Assembly (NCBI GenBank): GCA_002104945.1
Contig: MCFH01000040.1
Span: 332,501 to 396,500 of the forward strand
Direction: 5' to 3'
From: Piromyces finnis
Taxonomy: Eukaryota > Neocallimastigomycota > Neocallimastigomycetes > Neocallimastigales > Neocallimastigaceae
Length of the DNA stretch: 64,000 nt
Shown here piece after piece: positions 23,101 through 34,175 of this stretch. Below the pieces are notes generated by a model, which had not been told where the DNA came from, ran no database searches, and worked only from the letters and a program-made list of their open reading frames with translations. Both the position numbers and the translations under genes were made by a program. Every line of letters begins with the position of its first letter. The first letter of the stretch is position 1.

Positions 23101-25251
23101 CCCAATGATATAATATTTGGAATTTACTACCCTCTCTATTGAAGATAAATTTTTTAAAGGTCTACCTTTTAAAAGTGTATTTTCTTGGTAATATTGAATG
23201 CTGTCTTTTTGGATAGTAATTAATTTTTCTATTCCATCCATATCCATATATCTTAATAAAAAAATAGTATTACTAAGTGGTTTTCCTAGTGGCACATTAT
23301 TACTAGAATAGTATTTTAAATCATTCTCTGTATACCCAAAATTTTGTTGAGTATTACAATTTTGCTTATCATCATCAGGAGCCATAGAATCATTATTATC
23401 AGAATTAGTTATTCTTTTTTCTTTATTATTCAAACAATTTAAAAAATCAAAGTTTTCAACTCTATATAATGATGCCCATACACTATTTTCAGTAATACCA
23501 TAAATATTCCATAAAGATATTCCTAATACAGAGTTTATGTCTCTGAAATTATTACTTTGGCCCGATATCATATCAATCAAGGTACTTAAAGAAGGAAATT
23601 TTTCTCCACCAAGAATTAAATTTTTAACATTTGTCTTTCCAGTTAATATTTCTCGTATACTATTTTTTCCAAAATTAAAAAGATGAGATGGAGTCATCAT
23701 AAGTGTTAAATTAATTTCACTATTATCACCAATAGGTATAACAGGACCTATGAAGCATGACTTATACAAATAATTGGTAGATTTAATAAGGTTTCTAGAA
23801 GGTATAATTAAAGTTCCACCAAGAGTTAAGGTTACAAATATTTCAATTAAAGATGGATCAAAGGATGGTGAAGTCATTAATATTCCATAATAATGAGAAA
23901 TTTCTTTTAATTTCAACTGATTTCTATGATTTATTAAAAAAAATAAATAAATATTATAAGCATTTAATTAGTTAATAATTTTTTTTTAAACTATAGTCTT
24001 TTATTTTTTACATAATATCAATCACATTAGAATATAATGAATCTTCAGATACTCTCACAGCAATTCCATTTTTATTCTTTCTAGTAGTTCCAGAAGTATG
24101 CATAATATATTGGAAATTGTATTTTTCTATTGGAAAAAAATTATTTTCTCTTGCTTTTTTAAGTATTGTATATAAAAATAATAGTTAATATTATATAAAT
24201 TAAATAACTAATAATTATTATATATCATCAAAGTCTTTTTTTTCTTCTTTTTCCATCCAATTTTTATATTATATATTATATATACCATCTAAAATTTCTG
24301 ATATTAATAATGAATATTCTGGATAAAAAGGACATGTAACTTGCTTATAATTATTTATACTCAGATTCTGTTTTTTTAAAAAAAATAGCAACAGTAATAA
24401 TAAAAAATCATTATTATTAAAATTATACTAATTTTCATAAAGTCATAGACAGAATTATAAAAGATATAATTACTTTTAATTTACTATTTTCTATAATAAT
24501 AAATTTATTATTTTGGATTGAATTTATATACCCTTCATTAATTGGAATATAGACATATTTTTTTTTCCAACATCTTTATATTTAAATAAATAATAGCGAT
24601 AAAATGTTATTATTAGTTAAATAATACCATATAAATAATGTATATAAATAAAATTTTAATACGTTAAAATAATAGACACAAGCATCAAAGAAGGATCCAA
24701 TAATACATATATATAATCACCTTTTTTCAACTATAATTATTAATAGTCCATAACAATTAAAATAATAAAAAGAGAAATAAGTTAAAATATAAAATTAAAA
24801 AAAGAAAAAAAAATTCATATCATATCATTTCTTGTTTATACCATTTAACAAACAACGAAAAAGTTAAATATTTACATTATATTTTTTTAACCAAATTTCT
24901 AAATTAAGAATATCATTATTTAAATGTTCATATGATAATGATTTATGAAAATAATTTTCTAAAAGAGAAGTATTTAAAGAAATAAAATGGGCAGCAATAC
25001 GTTTCGGATATTGATGAACTTTATTTAAAAATAAATTATATAAGGACTTTTAAAAAAATCAGAAAGTTTAAAATAAAAAACAGCATTTTAAAATTAACAA
25101 TTATTATAAAATTATCTTTTTTTATTATTATTATTTTAAAATATAATATAATTTAAAATATTTCGTATAATTAAAAATTCATAATAAACATCATATAATT
25201 ATATTTCATATGTTTATTTATTACATTTTCTTGGTCTGATTGATGATCCAT
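20164..25251 (-). CDS. AASDH-like (beta-alanine-activating enzyme-like) protein: adenylation, carrier and PQQ-propeller domains
   Basis: Twelve exons: 25251-25225, 25046-24876, 24730-24663, 24573-24474, 24367-24286, 24153-24012, 23923-22900, 22747-22580, 22423-22033, 21959-21204, 21106-20863, 20775-20164. All junctions are GT-AG and in phase except exon 7 to 8, which lacks one base. The product is about 1,261 residues. The adenylation domain has HTSGTTRKNKNG (a variant of the TSGTTGxPKG loop), YGITE, EYIFTGD, GRTNQQIKYSGYRI and NGKID, so it should activate a carboxylic acid with ATP. A carrier domain follows with FFELGGNSLQA (phosphopantetheine Ser about 702). The rest is PQQ-type beta-propeller blades (such as YIIVGCYDYYIYIL, WKYKTKDIVKCTPV, LIVGSRDDHLYLLD). 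This order is that of animal AASDH/ACSF4. The substrate and acceptor are not known. Confidence 0.88.
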
Positions 25252-27054
25252 ATTTTTTTTTTTTAAAGTTTACTGCTCAATTTTTATAATTTTAAATTTT
25301 ATCACCCATAATCAAAAATCAATTATTTCTTTCATTTACATTATTATTTAATGTACTATATTAATGTAAATGTAAATGTAATACATTATAAAAGATTTCT
25401 TTTAGTACAAATGGTAAAAAGAGAAAATTCAAACTTCATTTTGTATAATTAAAATGATAAAAATATAATGACATCATTCGTTGGATAAATTTTTGAGGCT
25501 TAGCTAATCAAAATAAAGAGTAGTAAGCCTATTCATAATATATCATTATTATATATAAAAATAGATTGATTATAAATTTATTATATTAATTTATTATATA
25601 ATATATAGCATATATGATAATATATTATAAATATATTATTTAATTTTCCTTTTGATAAGTGATAATTATCATCTAAACTAATGGGTTAAAAATAAAAAAT
25701 GTGATTTATTATGAAGAATGAATCTATAATTAATGGATATTATTAAAAGATTAAATCATCAATTTTTATTATTCATTAGTGTTAATTATTATTCGTTTAG
25801 TAGGGAGGTAGATATCAAGTATTTATTATTAGTATTTGTTAATTCTGGTGTTGATTTATCATTAATTACTAATAGTAATAATAACATATTTAGTGTTGAT
25901 TATTATTATTCATTAATATTATTCCTATAGTATTATATTTTTAGTATATCCTATTTTTTAAACTTTTTACAATACCTTAATTTATTATTATTTTAAATTC
26001 TTTTTATCATCTTTTTTTTTTTTTAATTTCATCATTTATTATTGAGTATCAAATAATATTGTTGATTTTTATTATTTAATTAATATAATATTTATATTAT
26101 AAATTTATATATCCTTTTTTTATAAAAAAAAAATATATTATTAAATAGTAAAAAAAGGTAAAAATAAAAAAAAAATTATTAAAATAAGTTTATCAAATAA
26201 AATTTTAAAAAAAAAAATTAATAATAATAAATAAATAATAAAAATAGTTTTAGGGAAACTTCAAAAAAAAAAAAAAGAAAAAGTAAATCTTTTAAGTAAT
26301 TTTAATTTAAAGAAATTTAAAAAAAAAAGTTTACTTCCTTTTTAGAAAGAAATTAAATAAAAAAAAAAGTAATTGTTGAGTAAAAAGAAATAAAAAAAAA
26401 AACATTTTATTGTGTATACAAAACGAGATTTGCTAAAAAAAAAATAGTTCAACTTTAAATCTTTAAATCATCTAGTATATATACATAACATTCAAAAGTT
26501 TTATTTTTCAAACAAAAAGAAAAATATATATATAAAACATATAGTATTTTATTTTAATAATATAATAAAAAATATATATATTATATAATTCAAATATTAA
26601 CATCAAAAATTGAATACATAATAAATTCAAAAGTATAATCTATAATTTAAAAATCGATTCTAATTGTGGAAACAACTTTACTGAATATATAATAACTGAA
26701 TACATAATAAAGAATAAAGGAATTAGAAAATAAATGTTGCGTATGGATTGTATCAGAAAATATGAAATAATACTTGCATTAAATTTTAAAAGAAATAAAA
26801 GGCAACGAAAGAGTAAATAACATCGCAAATGTGAATAAATTTGATAAAAATGGAAAATAAAATGGAAATTAATAAAGAAAATTAATATGAATGAAAGCTA
26901 TTAAACACTTTTTTATTATTATTAAAAGAAACTTATAATTTATTAATAGTATAAAATATATTAATAATTTATTTTTTTAACTATATATGAATATTATAAA
27001 TCCCACATAATAAACAAAAAATTAATAGTTAAAAAAAACAAAATTTAAATAAAA
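25252..27054. other. AT-rich spacer between divergent genes
   Basis: Shared upstream region of the minus-strand AASDH-like gene and the plus-strand RNaseK-like gene. It contains one small plus-strand frame at 25733-25930 that reads faintly like an ankyrin scrap (FVNSGVDLSLIT). Otherwise low complexity. Confidence 0.55.
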
Positions 27055-27517
27055 ATGAAGCTTGTATTAGTATCTCCATGCTGCTCAGTCTGTTGCACTG
27101 TTTTCTCAGTCTTCGGTGCAATCATTTTAGTAAGTACCAAAGAAATAAATTATAGTATTGGGAAATTAAAAAAAAAACATTTTATATATATTATATAATA
27201 TTAATATATAATATTACATTACAATAAAATAAAAGCTTGCCTTCGGTATTATGTTCAAGGCTGGTGTTCATGAATTAACTATGACTAAGGAATCTCCAGC
27301 TAACCCAGGTGATGTTGGTGTTAGTTGTTTCATTGCCGCTGGTATCTACTTACTCTTCATTCTCTTCTGTTCCTGCCAAGTAAGTTTAAATAAAATGTAT
27401 TTTAGTAATAAAGTAATAAATTAATGAATAAATATTTTAATATGAAATTTTATTAAATAATAGACTGTTGTCGCCAAGAAAACTAAGAAGCCAGAAGAAT
27501 TCGGTGCTTCCTCATAA
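27055..27517 (+). CDS. RNaseK / V-ATPase subunit f-like small membrane protein
   Basis: Three exons, 27055-27129, 27236-27379 and 27464-27517, all joined in phase 0, give 90 residues. Two hydrophobic helices are visible: VCCTVFSVFGAIILLAFGI after an N-terminal CC pair, and SCFIAAGIYLLFILFCSC. A short loop (VHELTMTKESPANPGDVG) lies between them and a Lys-rich tail follows. The CfiAAgiYL signature, the CC at the start and the length match the RNASEK family, now known as an accessory subunit of the vacuolar proton ATPase (yeast subunit f). It would sit in V-ATPase membranes. It lies too close between introns to be found as a single open frame. The assignment rests on motif memory, not alignment. 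Confidence 0.75.
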
Positions 27518-28032
27518 ACTATTTAATCTTTTTAAAGAATATTTCCAATAATAATAATTTTAATTCATCAAATAAATAATTTAAAAAAATAATAATACAA
27601 TAAAGAAATACATATAAAAAAAAGTAATGATATTTATTGCTTTCAACATTTATAGAAAGGAATTTTGAAAAGCATTTAATCCATTATTTTTAAGATAATA
27701 ATACACATTTAATATTAAGGAAAAGAATATAATTATTAATAAAAAGAATATTATATTTTTTAATATAATTTTTTTTTGTATATTATTATTTAAATTAAAA
27801 AAAAATAATAAAAGAATATAGAAAAGAAAAATAAATATATTTAAAAAAAAAAAAAGATTAAATATTATAACGAAATGTTTATAATATTCAATAAAAAAAA
27901 CGAATAACTCTTTAATTTTTGTTTTCATATTTAATATTTATAAATTTAAAAAAAAAAAAACAATAACAAAAATAATAATAATAATATTTAAAAACAAAAA
28001 AAACGTTTAAAAAACTAATTTATTAAATTTTG

Positions 28033-28066
<34 letters not shown>

Positions 28067-28536
28067 AATAACAATAATAAAGGAATAAGTAATAGAAAAA
28101 CTAACTTAATTATTAAATTTATCATTATTAAATACATTTTCTTAAAAATTTTGGTTTGAGGAAGAAGGAAAAAAAAAAAGAATTAAACATACAAATGTTT
28201 AAACTACATAGAGTATTCGATTTTAATTATTTATTTTTATTTTTATTTTTATTATTATTATTTTTTTTTTTTTTTTTTTTTTTTTTGATTAGGTGTAGTT
28301 GTTGTTATGATTGAGATTATTATTTATTGTAAATACACTTTTAAAGATAAGAAGTTTTCTTTATAAAAAAAAAAGATATAAATTAATATAATTATTTATT
28401 TATATTGGTATTATTTAAGGATATTAAAAGTTTTATGATATAAATGAAATAAAAATAGATATATATAGTTAGGATGTATACTTTTTTTTTTTTTTATCAT
28501 AATAAAAAAAAAAAAAAAAACTTTTAAAAATCAGGG
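27518..28536. other. AT-rich spacer between convergent genes
   Basis: Long poly(A) (28033-28065) and poly(T) (28259-28286) runs and mixed AT sequence. It holds the 3' ends of the RNaseK-like gene and of the minus-strand gene at 28537. No coding signal was seen. Confidence 0.6.
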
Positions 28537-29207
28537 TTAACTACTAATTCGTTCTACTCTTTGTATAGTTTTATTTTTTTGAGCTCTTGATTTAGCTAAT
28601 AAACCAGGTGTTTTTAATGCTAATAATTTCCACATAGACTTTGGCTTGGTCTTCTTTTTATAGTAATAACCGATAACCCATATCGTCCATAATGGAACAA
28701 CAGCATAATGGCCTAAATACCCTGGTGGAATAGAATAATCTTCACCTCGAATAACTACCTTATAAGATTCTGTTTGGCATTCAGCATTTCTAGTAGTAAC
28801 GGTAGAAGTGACAGATTTAGAAAATATGGATTGAATTTTTGTTGAAAGTAAGGTTTGTTGAGTATTAGATTTTCCTAAATAAATACCCTGAGATGGAGAA
28901 GGAGTAAATGATGATCCAGGTGAAGAAAATAACATTGGGTTGGTAAAGGTTTCTGGTGTTGTGATATAAAAAAAAAAATTATTATTATTATTATTATTAT
29001 TAAAATATTAATGATATATTTTAATAGGATGGTTTTCATTTCATACTATAATCAATATAATAAATAATAGTTTTACCTTTTGTATGGTTTTTCTGTTTTC
29101 TTTTATAATTCTTTTTATTTTTTACATTAATTGGTTTTGGTCCACTTGAATGTTCTTTAGTAATAGACAATTCAACGGAATTATTATTATTGTTATTATT
29201 ATTATTA

Positions 29208-29270
<63 letters not shown>

Positions 29271-30196
29271 CCATTAGTAGTATTAATGACATTATTATTA
29301 TCATTATCAATATATTTATTATTGTTAACTTCAATATTTTTATTTATTACTGTATTCTTTGTATTTTCGCCTTTATTACTAAGATCAACTTCAACTTCAG
29401 CATCTTTTAACCTTGTATTTGGATTTACTTTGATAGCTTCTGATAAATTACTTTGAGAATGGCGAAGAGAAAGATTTTTCTTTTTATTAATAATGATAGT
29501 ACTATGTTCTGAATTTTGATTAGTTTTATCTGATTCTTCTTCCTTCTCAGCCTCTTCACTATCTTTTTTTTCTCTTTTTTGTTGATTCCTTATTAATTTT
29601 TTAAAGGTTTCACTGATCTTTTTAATTTGCTGTAAATTACCAACAAAAGATTTTTCATCAGTAATATCATCAGCATCTTTTTCTTCTTCTAAATTTTCAC
29701 CAATACTAACAATTCGAACAGGTTCTTTTTGGTCATTATTTATGGTTTCAAGAATAATAACCTCACTAATAGAATCATTTATTTCTGTTTGAACCTCTGA
29801 TTCTGTCAATGATTGTGAATTCGATAGTGTTTGTGTTTGAATTGAAACTTGATCATTATGATCAATGACACTAGAAGAAGGCGTAGAATACAAGAATTGA
29901 GAATCAAATACTTTAAAAGCGTCAACTAATTTATACAATGCATATTTTAGTTTAGCATTAGATTTTGCTGCATTAATAATGGCATCTACTTTATTTTCAA
30001 TAATACTTTCCAAGTAACTTTCTTCGGCAGAAGATAAAACAGAAGAAATGTCTTTTTGAACTTTTTCACCGTCCTCATTTTCTTCATTCTTATTACTACA
30101 AAAATCCAATAAGTTCATTAAATTTTGTAAATCATTTTGTAATTTTTTTTGACTTTCATATAAGTCAGAAACATTTAATAAATCAAATACTTCCAT
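28537..30196 (-). CDS. Unknown acidic, Asn-rich protein with a C-terminal hydrophobic segment
   Basis: Two exons, 30196-29077 and 28952-28537, joined in phase 1 (ACAAAAG|GTAAAA...CACCAG|AAACC), give 511 residues. The start MEVFDLLNVSDLYESQKK is chosen because sequence upstream of it is a poly-Lys/Ile artefact. Residues 10-110 look helical and may form a coiled coil; 200-300 is highly charged (Glu, Lys, Asp). A homopolymeric Asn tract of about 30 residues is encoded by an (ATT)n repeat, then the sequence becomes basic (NKKNYKRKQKN). The second exon ends with YLGHYAVVPLWTIWVIGYYYKKK, a possible membrane segment. Three QT motifs (SIQTQT, EVQTEI, ECQTES) recur along the chain. No family was recognised. 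Confidence 0.7.
29178..29268. repeat. Coding (ATT)n repeat giving a poly-Asn tract
   Basis: Imperfect then perfect trinucleotide repeat inside exon 1 of the minus-strand unknown gene. It reads AAT (Asn) on the coding strand. Its length is a multiple of three, so the frame is kept. Confidence 0.9.
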
Positions 30197-33100
30197 CTTT
30201 GTATGTTTTTTTTTTTTTTTTTTTAGGTTAAAAGAATATTTCAGTATTATATTTATATTATCAATTGTAATAATAAAAAAAAAAAATAGTTTTAATACAA
30301 TAATAAAAGTGTATAGTATACACCACGTTATTTTATAATATATATTTGTCTTTTGGAATCTTATTGAATTAAAATTTAAAGATATATTACAATAAAATAT
30401 ATCAAATTGTAATTTTTTTTTTTTTTTTTTTTTTTTTTTGGAGGGAAGGAAAAGGGTAGAATTCAATAATATATTTAAAAATATTATATTTATTAAAGGT
30501 AGAATGTGATATTTAAAAGGGATAGATAATTATATTTTTTAAAGAAAAAAAAAAAAATCCTTCAATGACCCGCTTGAAAATATATATATATCTTTTTTAA
30601 ATGAATAATTTTAAAATAAAAAAAAAGGTTAGTATGCATTCTATTAAAAAAAAAAAAAAAAGTATATACAAAATTAAAATAACATTTAATTTATTATTCT
30701 AAATTATTAAAAAGTGAAATAACAAATTGTAAAATGGTTATATAATAATGATAAAATAAGGTATTCTATTATGGCAATACATAAAATTACTTTATCTTTG
30801 CCTTTTTATTAGCTAAATTAAATTGATAATATTATAAAATAATTAAAAAACTTTTTAAAATTATATATGATTTTTAAATATAGTAAAAAAGAATATTTTA
30901 CCCAAATTATAATCTATAGGTGATAAAAAAAAATATTTTTATTCAAAATTGAAGTTTATATAAAATGATATTTTTTAAAAGTTAAATGTCTTTAAATTTC
31001 GAATTAAAATTTTGTTTTAAATTTTCTTCAATTTTTTTTTTTTTTTTCTTCTTCTTTTATATCAACATCATATAAAAATACTTGTTAATAAAACTCTTCA
31101 TATTTATATATAAAAGATTTGTAGAAATCCTTTAAAGAAAAAAAAAAATAAACTTATTGAATATCAAATTATTTAAAATCTACAAATTGAAATATTTTTA
31201 TGTTGAAAAAAGTGTTAAAAATAATGATATAAAATTGGCAAATGATAATTATGGATTTTTTCTTTCCTCTTTTTTGATAAATATATTCATTTCATTATGC
31301 TTTTTTGTTACTTTTCTTATTTTTTTATTATTATTTTATTTTATTTTGTTTAATAACAAAATAATGCTGTTTTTTTTTTATTTTCTTGGTTTTTAATTTT
31401 TGATTTTTTCTACTACACTTTCTTTAATTATTAATTTTTAATATATATTTAAGACAACAAAAATAATATATTAATATATATTAATATACTTTTTTGATAA
31501 TTTTTTTTAACAAATTAAATTTGAGAAACCTTTTTTTGAAAATGTCACAGTTTCAAATTTTAAATTATAGTTAAATTGTCAATTAGAAGATTATTATTAG
31601 CATAAGTTAACTAAGAAAAAAAAAAGACATACTCATCTAATAATAATTCTACTATTTTATTATACTTATTATTATTTTATTTTATTTTTTCTCTCTTTTA
31701 TTTCATTTTAAATAAAAAAAAAAATCATAATTGATATCTATCAATGATTTTTTGATATCAAAAAATTGATGGTTTTGATATAAAAACAGATTAATAAAAT
31801 TTTGAAAGGGTTAGGGAAAATTTTATATATTAAAATAGGATAGTTGATAGATTAGAGGTAGGTAATGATATGTATATTATATATATATCCATTTTCATCT
31901 TATAGATATAAAAATTGAAATATAAATAAACTAATAATGTTAGCTATTTATATTTTATGCAGGTATAAAAAAAAGTATAATTAAATATAAATTATTTGAT
32001 TTTTAGTTTGTTTGTTTGTTTGTTTGTTTGTTTTTTTAATATCTTTTCCTAAAAATGCATTTATAGAGAAAAAAAATAAGACTTAGCAATATAAAAAAAT
32101 ATATAATTGATAATTGTAATGAATTCCACATTTTTTTTTTTAACTTTGTAAATTTTAACTTGTACTACCTTTAAAATAATGATTTTAAAGTTAAAACTAG
32201 TTCAAATTATCAAAAAATAAAATTTAAATATATATATATATATTGTTATATATTGTGTTACATTGTACAATTTTTAACCACAAAGTTATTTTTCAAAGTA
32301 GAATTAAAGCAGAAAAAAAACTAAAATTTAAATGTTAAAAAATATATATATATACAAAATTTAAATATTACTTCAATATCATAGTCTCTATAGAATCATG
32401 AGCATGATATTGTATTTTTAGAATAGAAAGAGTTAAAAATGTATTTATAAATGATAATTTTTATAATACAAATATTTTTTATATATTATTATTAAATTTA
32501 AAATGATTTAAATAATTTGAAATGACTAAATGTACATTAAACTATATCAAGTCACATATTTATATAAAAAAAATATTATTTTATAAATAAAAAAAAATTG
32601 TTAAAATATTGAAACTATTATAAAAGTATACTAATTAACTATTATAATTAATAATTATTCAATTATTCATAATAAATAATAAATTTTTACTTAATAATAA
32701 AACCTTAAATTCTATTCCTAATTCTTTTTATAATTATTTAAAATATAAATTATATAAAACATTTCATCTCATCATTTAAAAATTTTATTATAAATAAATA
32801 ATAAATGAACATTTGAATTATTATAAACATGGAATTAAGTGAAAAAAAGGAATTTATTTATCACAAGTTTTGTCTTTAGCAAAAAAAAAAAAAAAAAAAA
32901 TATATAATATCAAATTTTGATATATTCAAGCTTAAGCTCCAATAATTTTCTATTCATTATACTTAATACATTTCTTCATTAGTTTATTAAACGATCCTAT
33001 GATTTTTGTTTTTTAATTAGTAATTATTATATTATTCAATATTTAAATTAAATATGAAAAAAAAAAATAAACTTTTATCTTAAATATTAAAGTTTATTAA

Positions 33101-33527
33101 ATTTTACTTGGTGAATGCTTTTTTTCACTTCCATCCAAACAATAAAAGTTAAAGTTAATTCTAATATCATTTAATAATAATAAATTCATCTAATTAATTT
33201 AACTCTAAAAATTTTAATCTTATTTATAATGATAATTAAACATTAATTACATTTTGAAAAAGTTACATTAAAAAAATAAAACTTTTTCTTTTTACTTTTC
33301 TTTTAATCTAATAGATATAAAAAGACCAATTTTTCTACTTTTTTTTTTATTTTATTAAAATTAAAAATAATATTATCTAATATTATTAACATATTAATAA
33401 TTATTTTTAAATAACTTTTTGAAAATAATTGAAAAGAAACATTAGTTTTCTATTTAATAATTATATTTTATTAAATATTCAAAAAAAAAAATAATAATAA
33501 TAATAATAAAATCATATAACAAAAAAA
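30197..33527. other. AT-rich spacer, about 3.3 kb, between divergent genes
   Basis: Low-complexity sequence with a short (TTTG)n tract at about 32008-32031 and many A or T runs. A 79-codon Phe/Leu/Ile frame near 31157 is composition noise. No structured RNA or conserved-looking motif was found. It carries the upstream regions of both flanking genes. Confidence 0.55.
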
Positions 33528-34175
33528 ATGGCTAGAATGGGATCATCTATGGGCAACTCTAGAACCCAAAGAATTAATCAATCTAAATTTGGTGATATTA
33601 CAGTAAGATATGGTAAGGATAAACGTTCTAATGTGAATAAAAAAATGCCATCTACATTTAAAACAAGGGATTTTCAACAAAATAAATTGTCTAAAAAATC
33701 ATTTACTGGAAGTAGTACTCTTCATAAGTCTCATGCCAATAAAGAAACATATAATACTAATCATTCTTATCGTATTACTCTTTCAAGATTTATAAAAATG
33801 AGTACTTTTGTAGTGTTAATCTTATTAAGTGTATGGATTTATACTACTGGAGATGATACTACCGTAGTACGTCATAGACGTTCTGTATCTGATGTCATTT
33901 CTCAACTCTCTAATAAATATATTGACGGTGGTTATGCAAGTGGACAATCTGCTGCTGCTTGGTCTCGTTACCGTCGTTCTAAGGGAGCTTATGGCGATGA
34001 TATGTCCAATCCACACAATGGTGTTTCTGACGATGATAGTATTGTCCAAAAAGTTCTTGCTGATTTTGCAAAACTTGTCAAAAGTGAATCTGAAAACTAT
34101 GTTTCTGGTAATAAAATCAATAATGCCAATGATGATAATACAACTAATAACAATTCCAATAATAATGATTTATAA
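33528..34175 (+). CDS. Type II membrane protein with two RxRR processing-like sites, function unknown
   Basis: A single exon of 215 residues. ATG 33528 follows an A-rich leader, as for other genes here. Residues 1-90 are basic, Ser/Lys/Arg/Asn-rich and lack a signal peptide. Residues about 91-107 (MSTFVVLILLSVWIYTT) form one membrane helix, with more positive charge on the N-terminal side, so the N-terminus should be cytosolic. The lumenal part has RHRR at 115-118 and RYRR at 147-150, both RxRR sites of the Kex2/furin type, enclosing a stretch of 32 residues. The C-terminus is acidic and ends in Asn/Asp repeats. Use of well-formed codons (GGTGGTTATGCAAGT...) supports real coding. No family was recognised. 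Confidence 0.7.
   Translation: MARMGSSMGNSRTQRINQSKFGDITVRYGKDKRSNVNKKMPSTFKTRDFQQNKLSKKSFTGSSTLHKSHANKETYNTNHSYRITLSRFIKMSTFVVLILLSVWIYTTGDDTTVVRHRRSVSDVISQLSNKYIDGGYASGQSAAAWSRYRRSKGAYGDDMSNPHNGVSDDDSIVQKVLADFAKLVKSESENYVSGNKINNANDDNTTNNNSNNNDL

Noticed and set aside
31157-31396. 79-codon hydrophobic plus-strand frame
   Set aside because: Phe/Leu/Ile composition follows from T-rich DNA; no start context, introns or motif.
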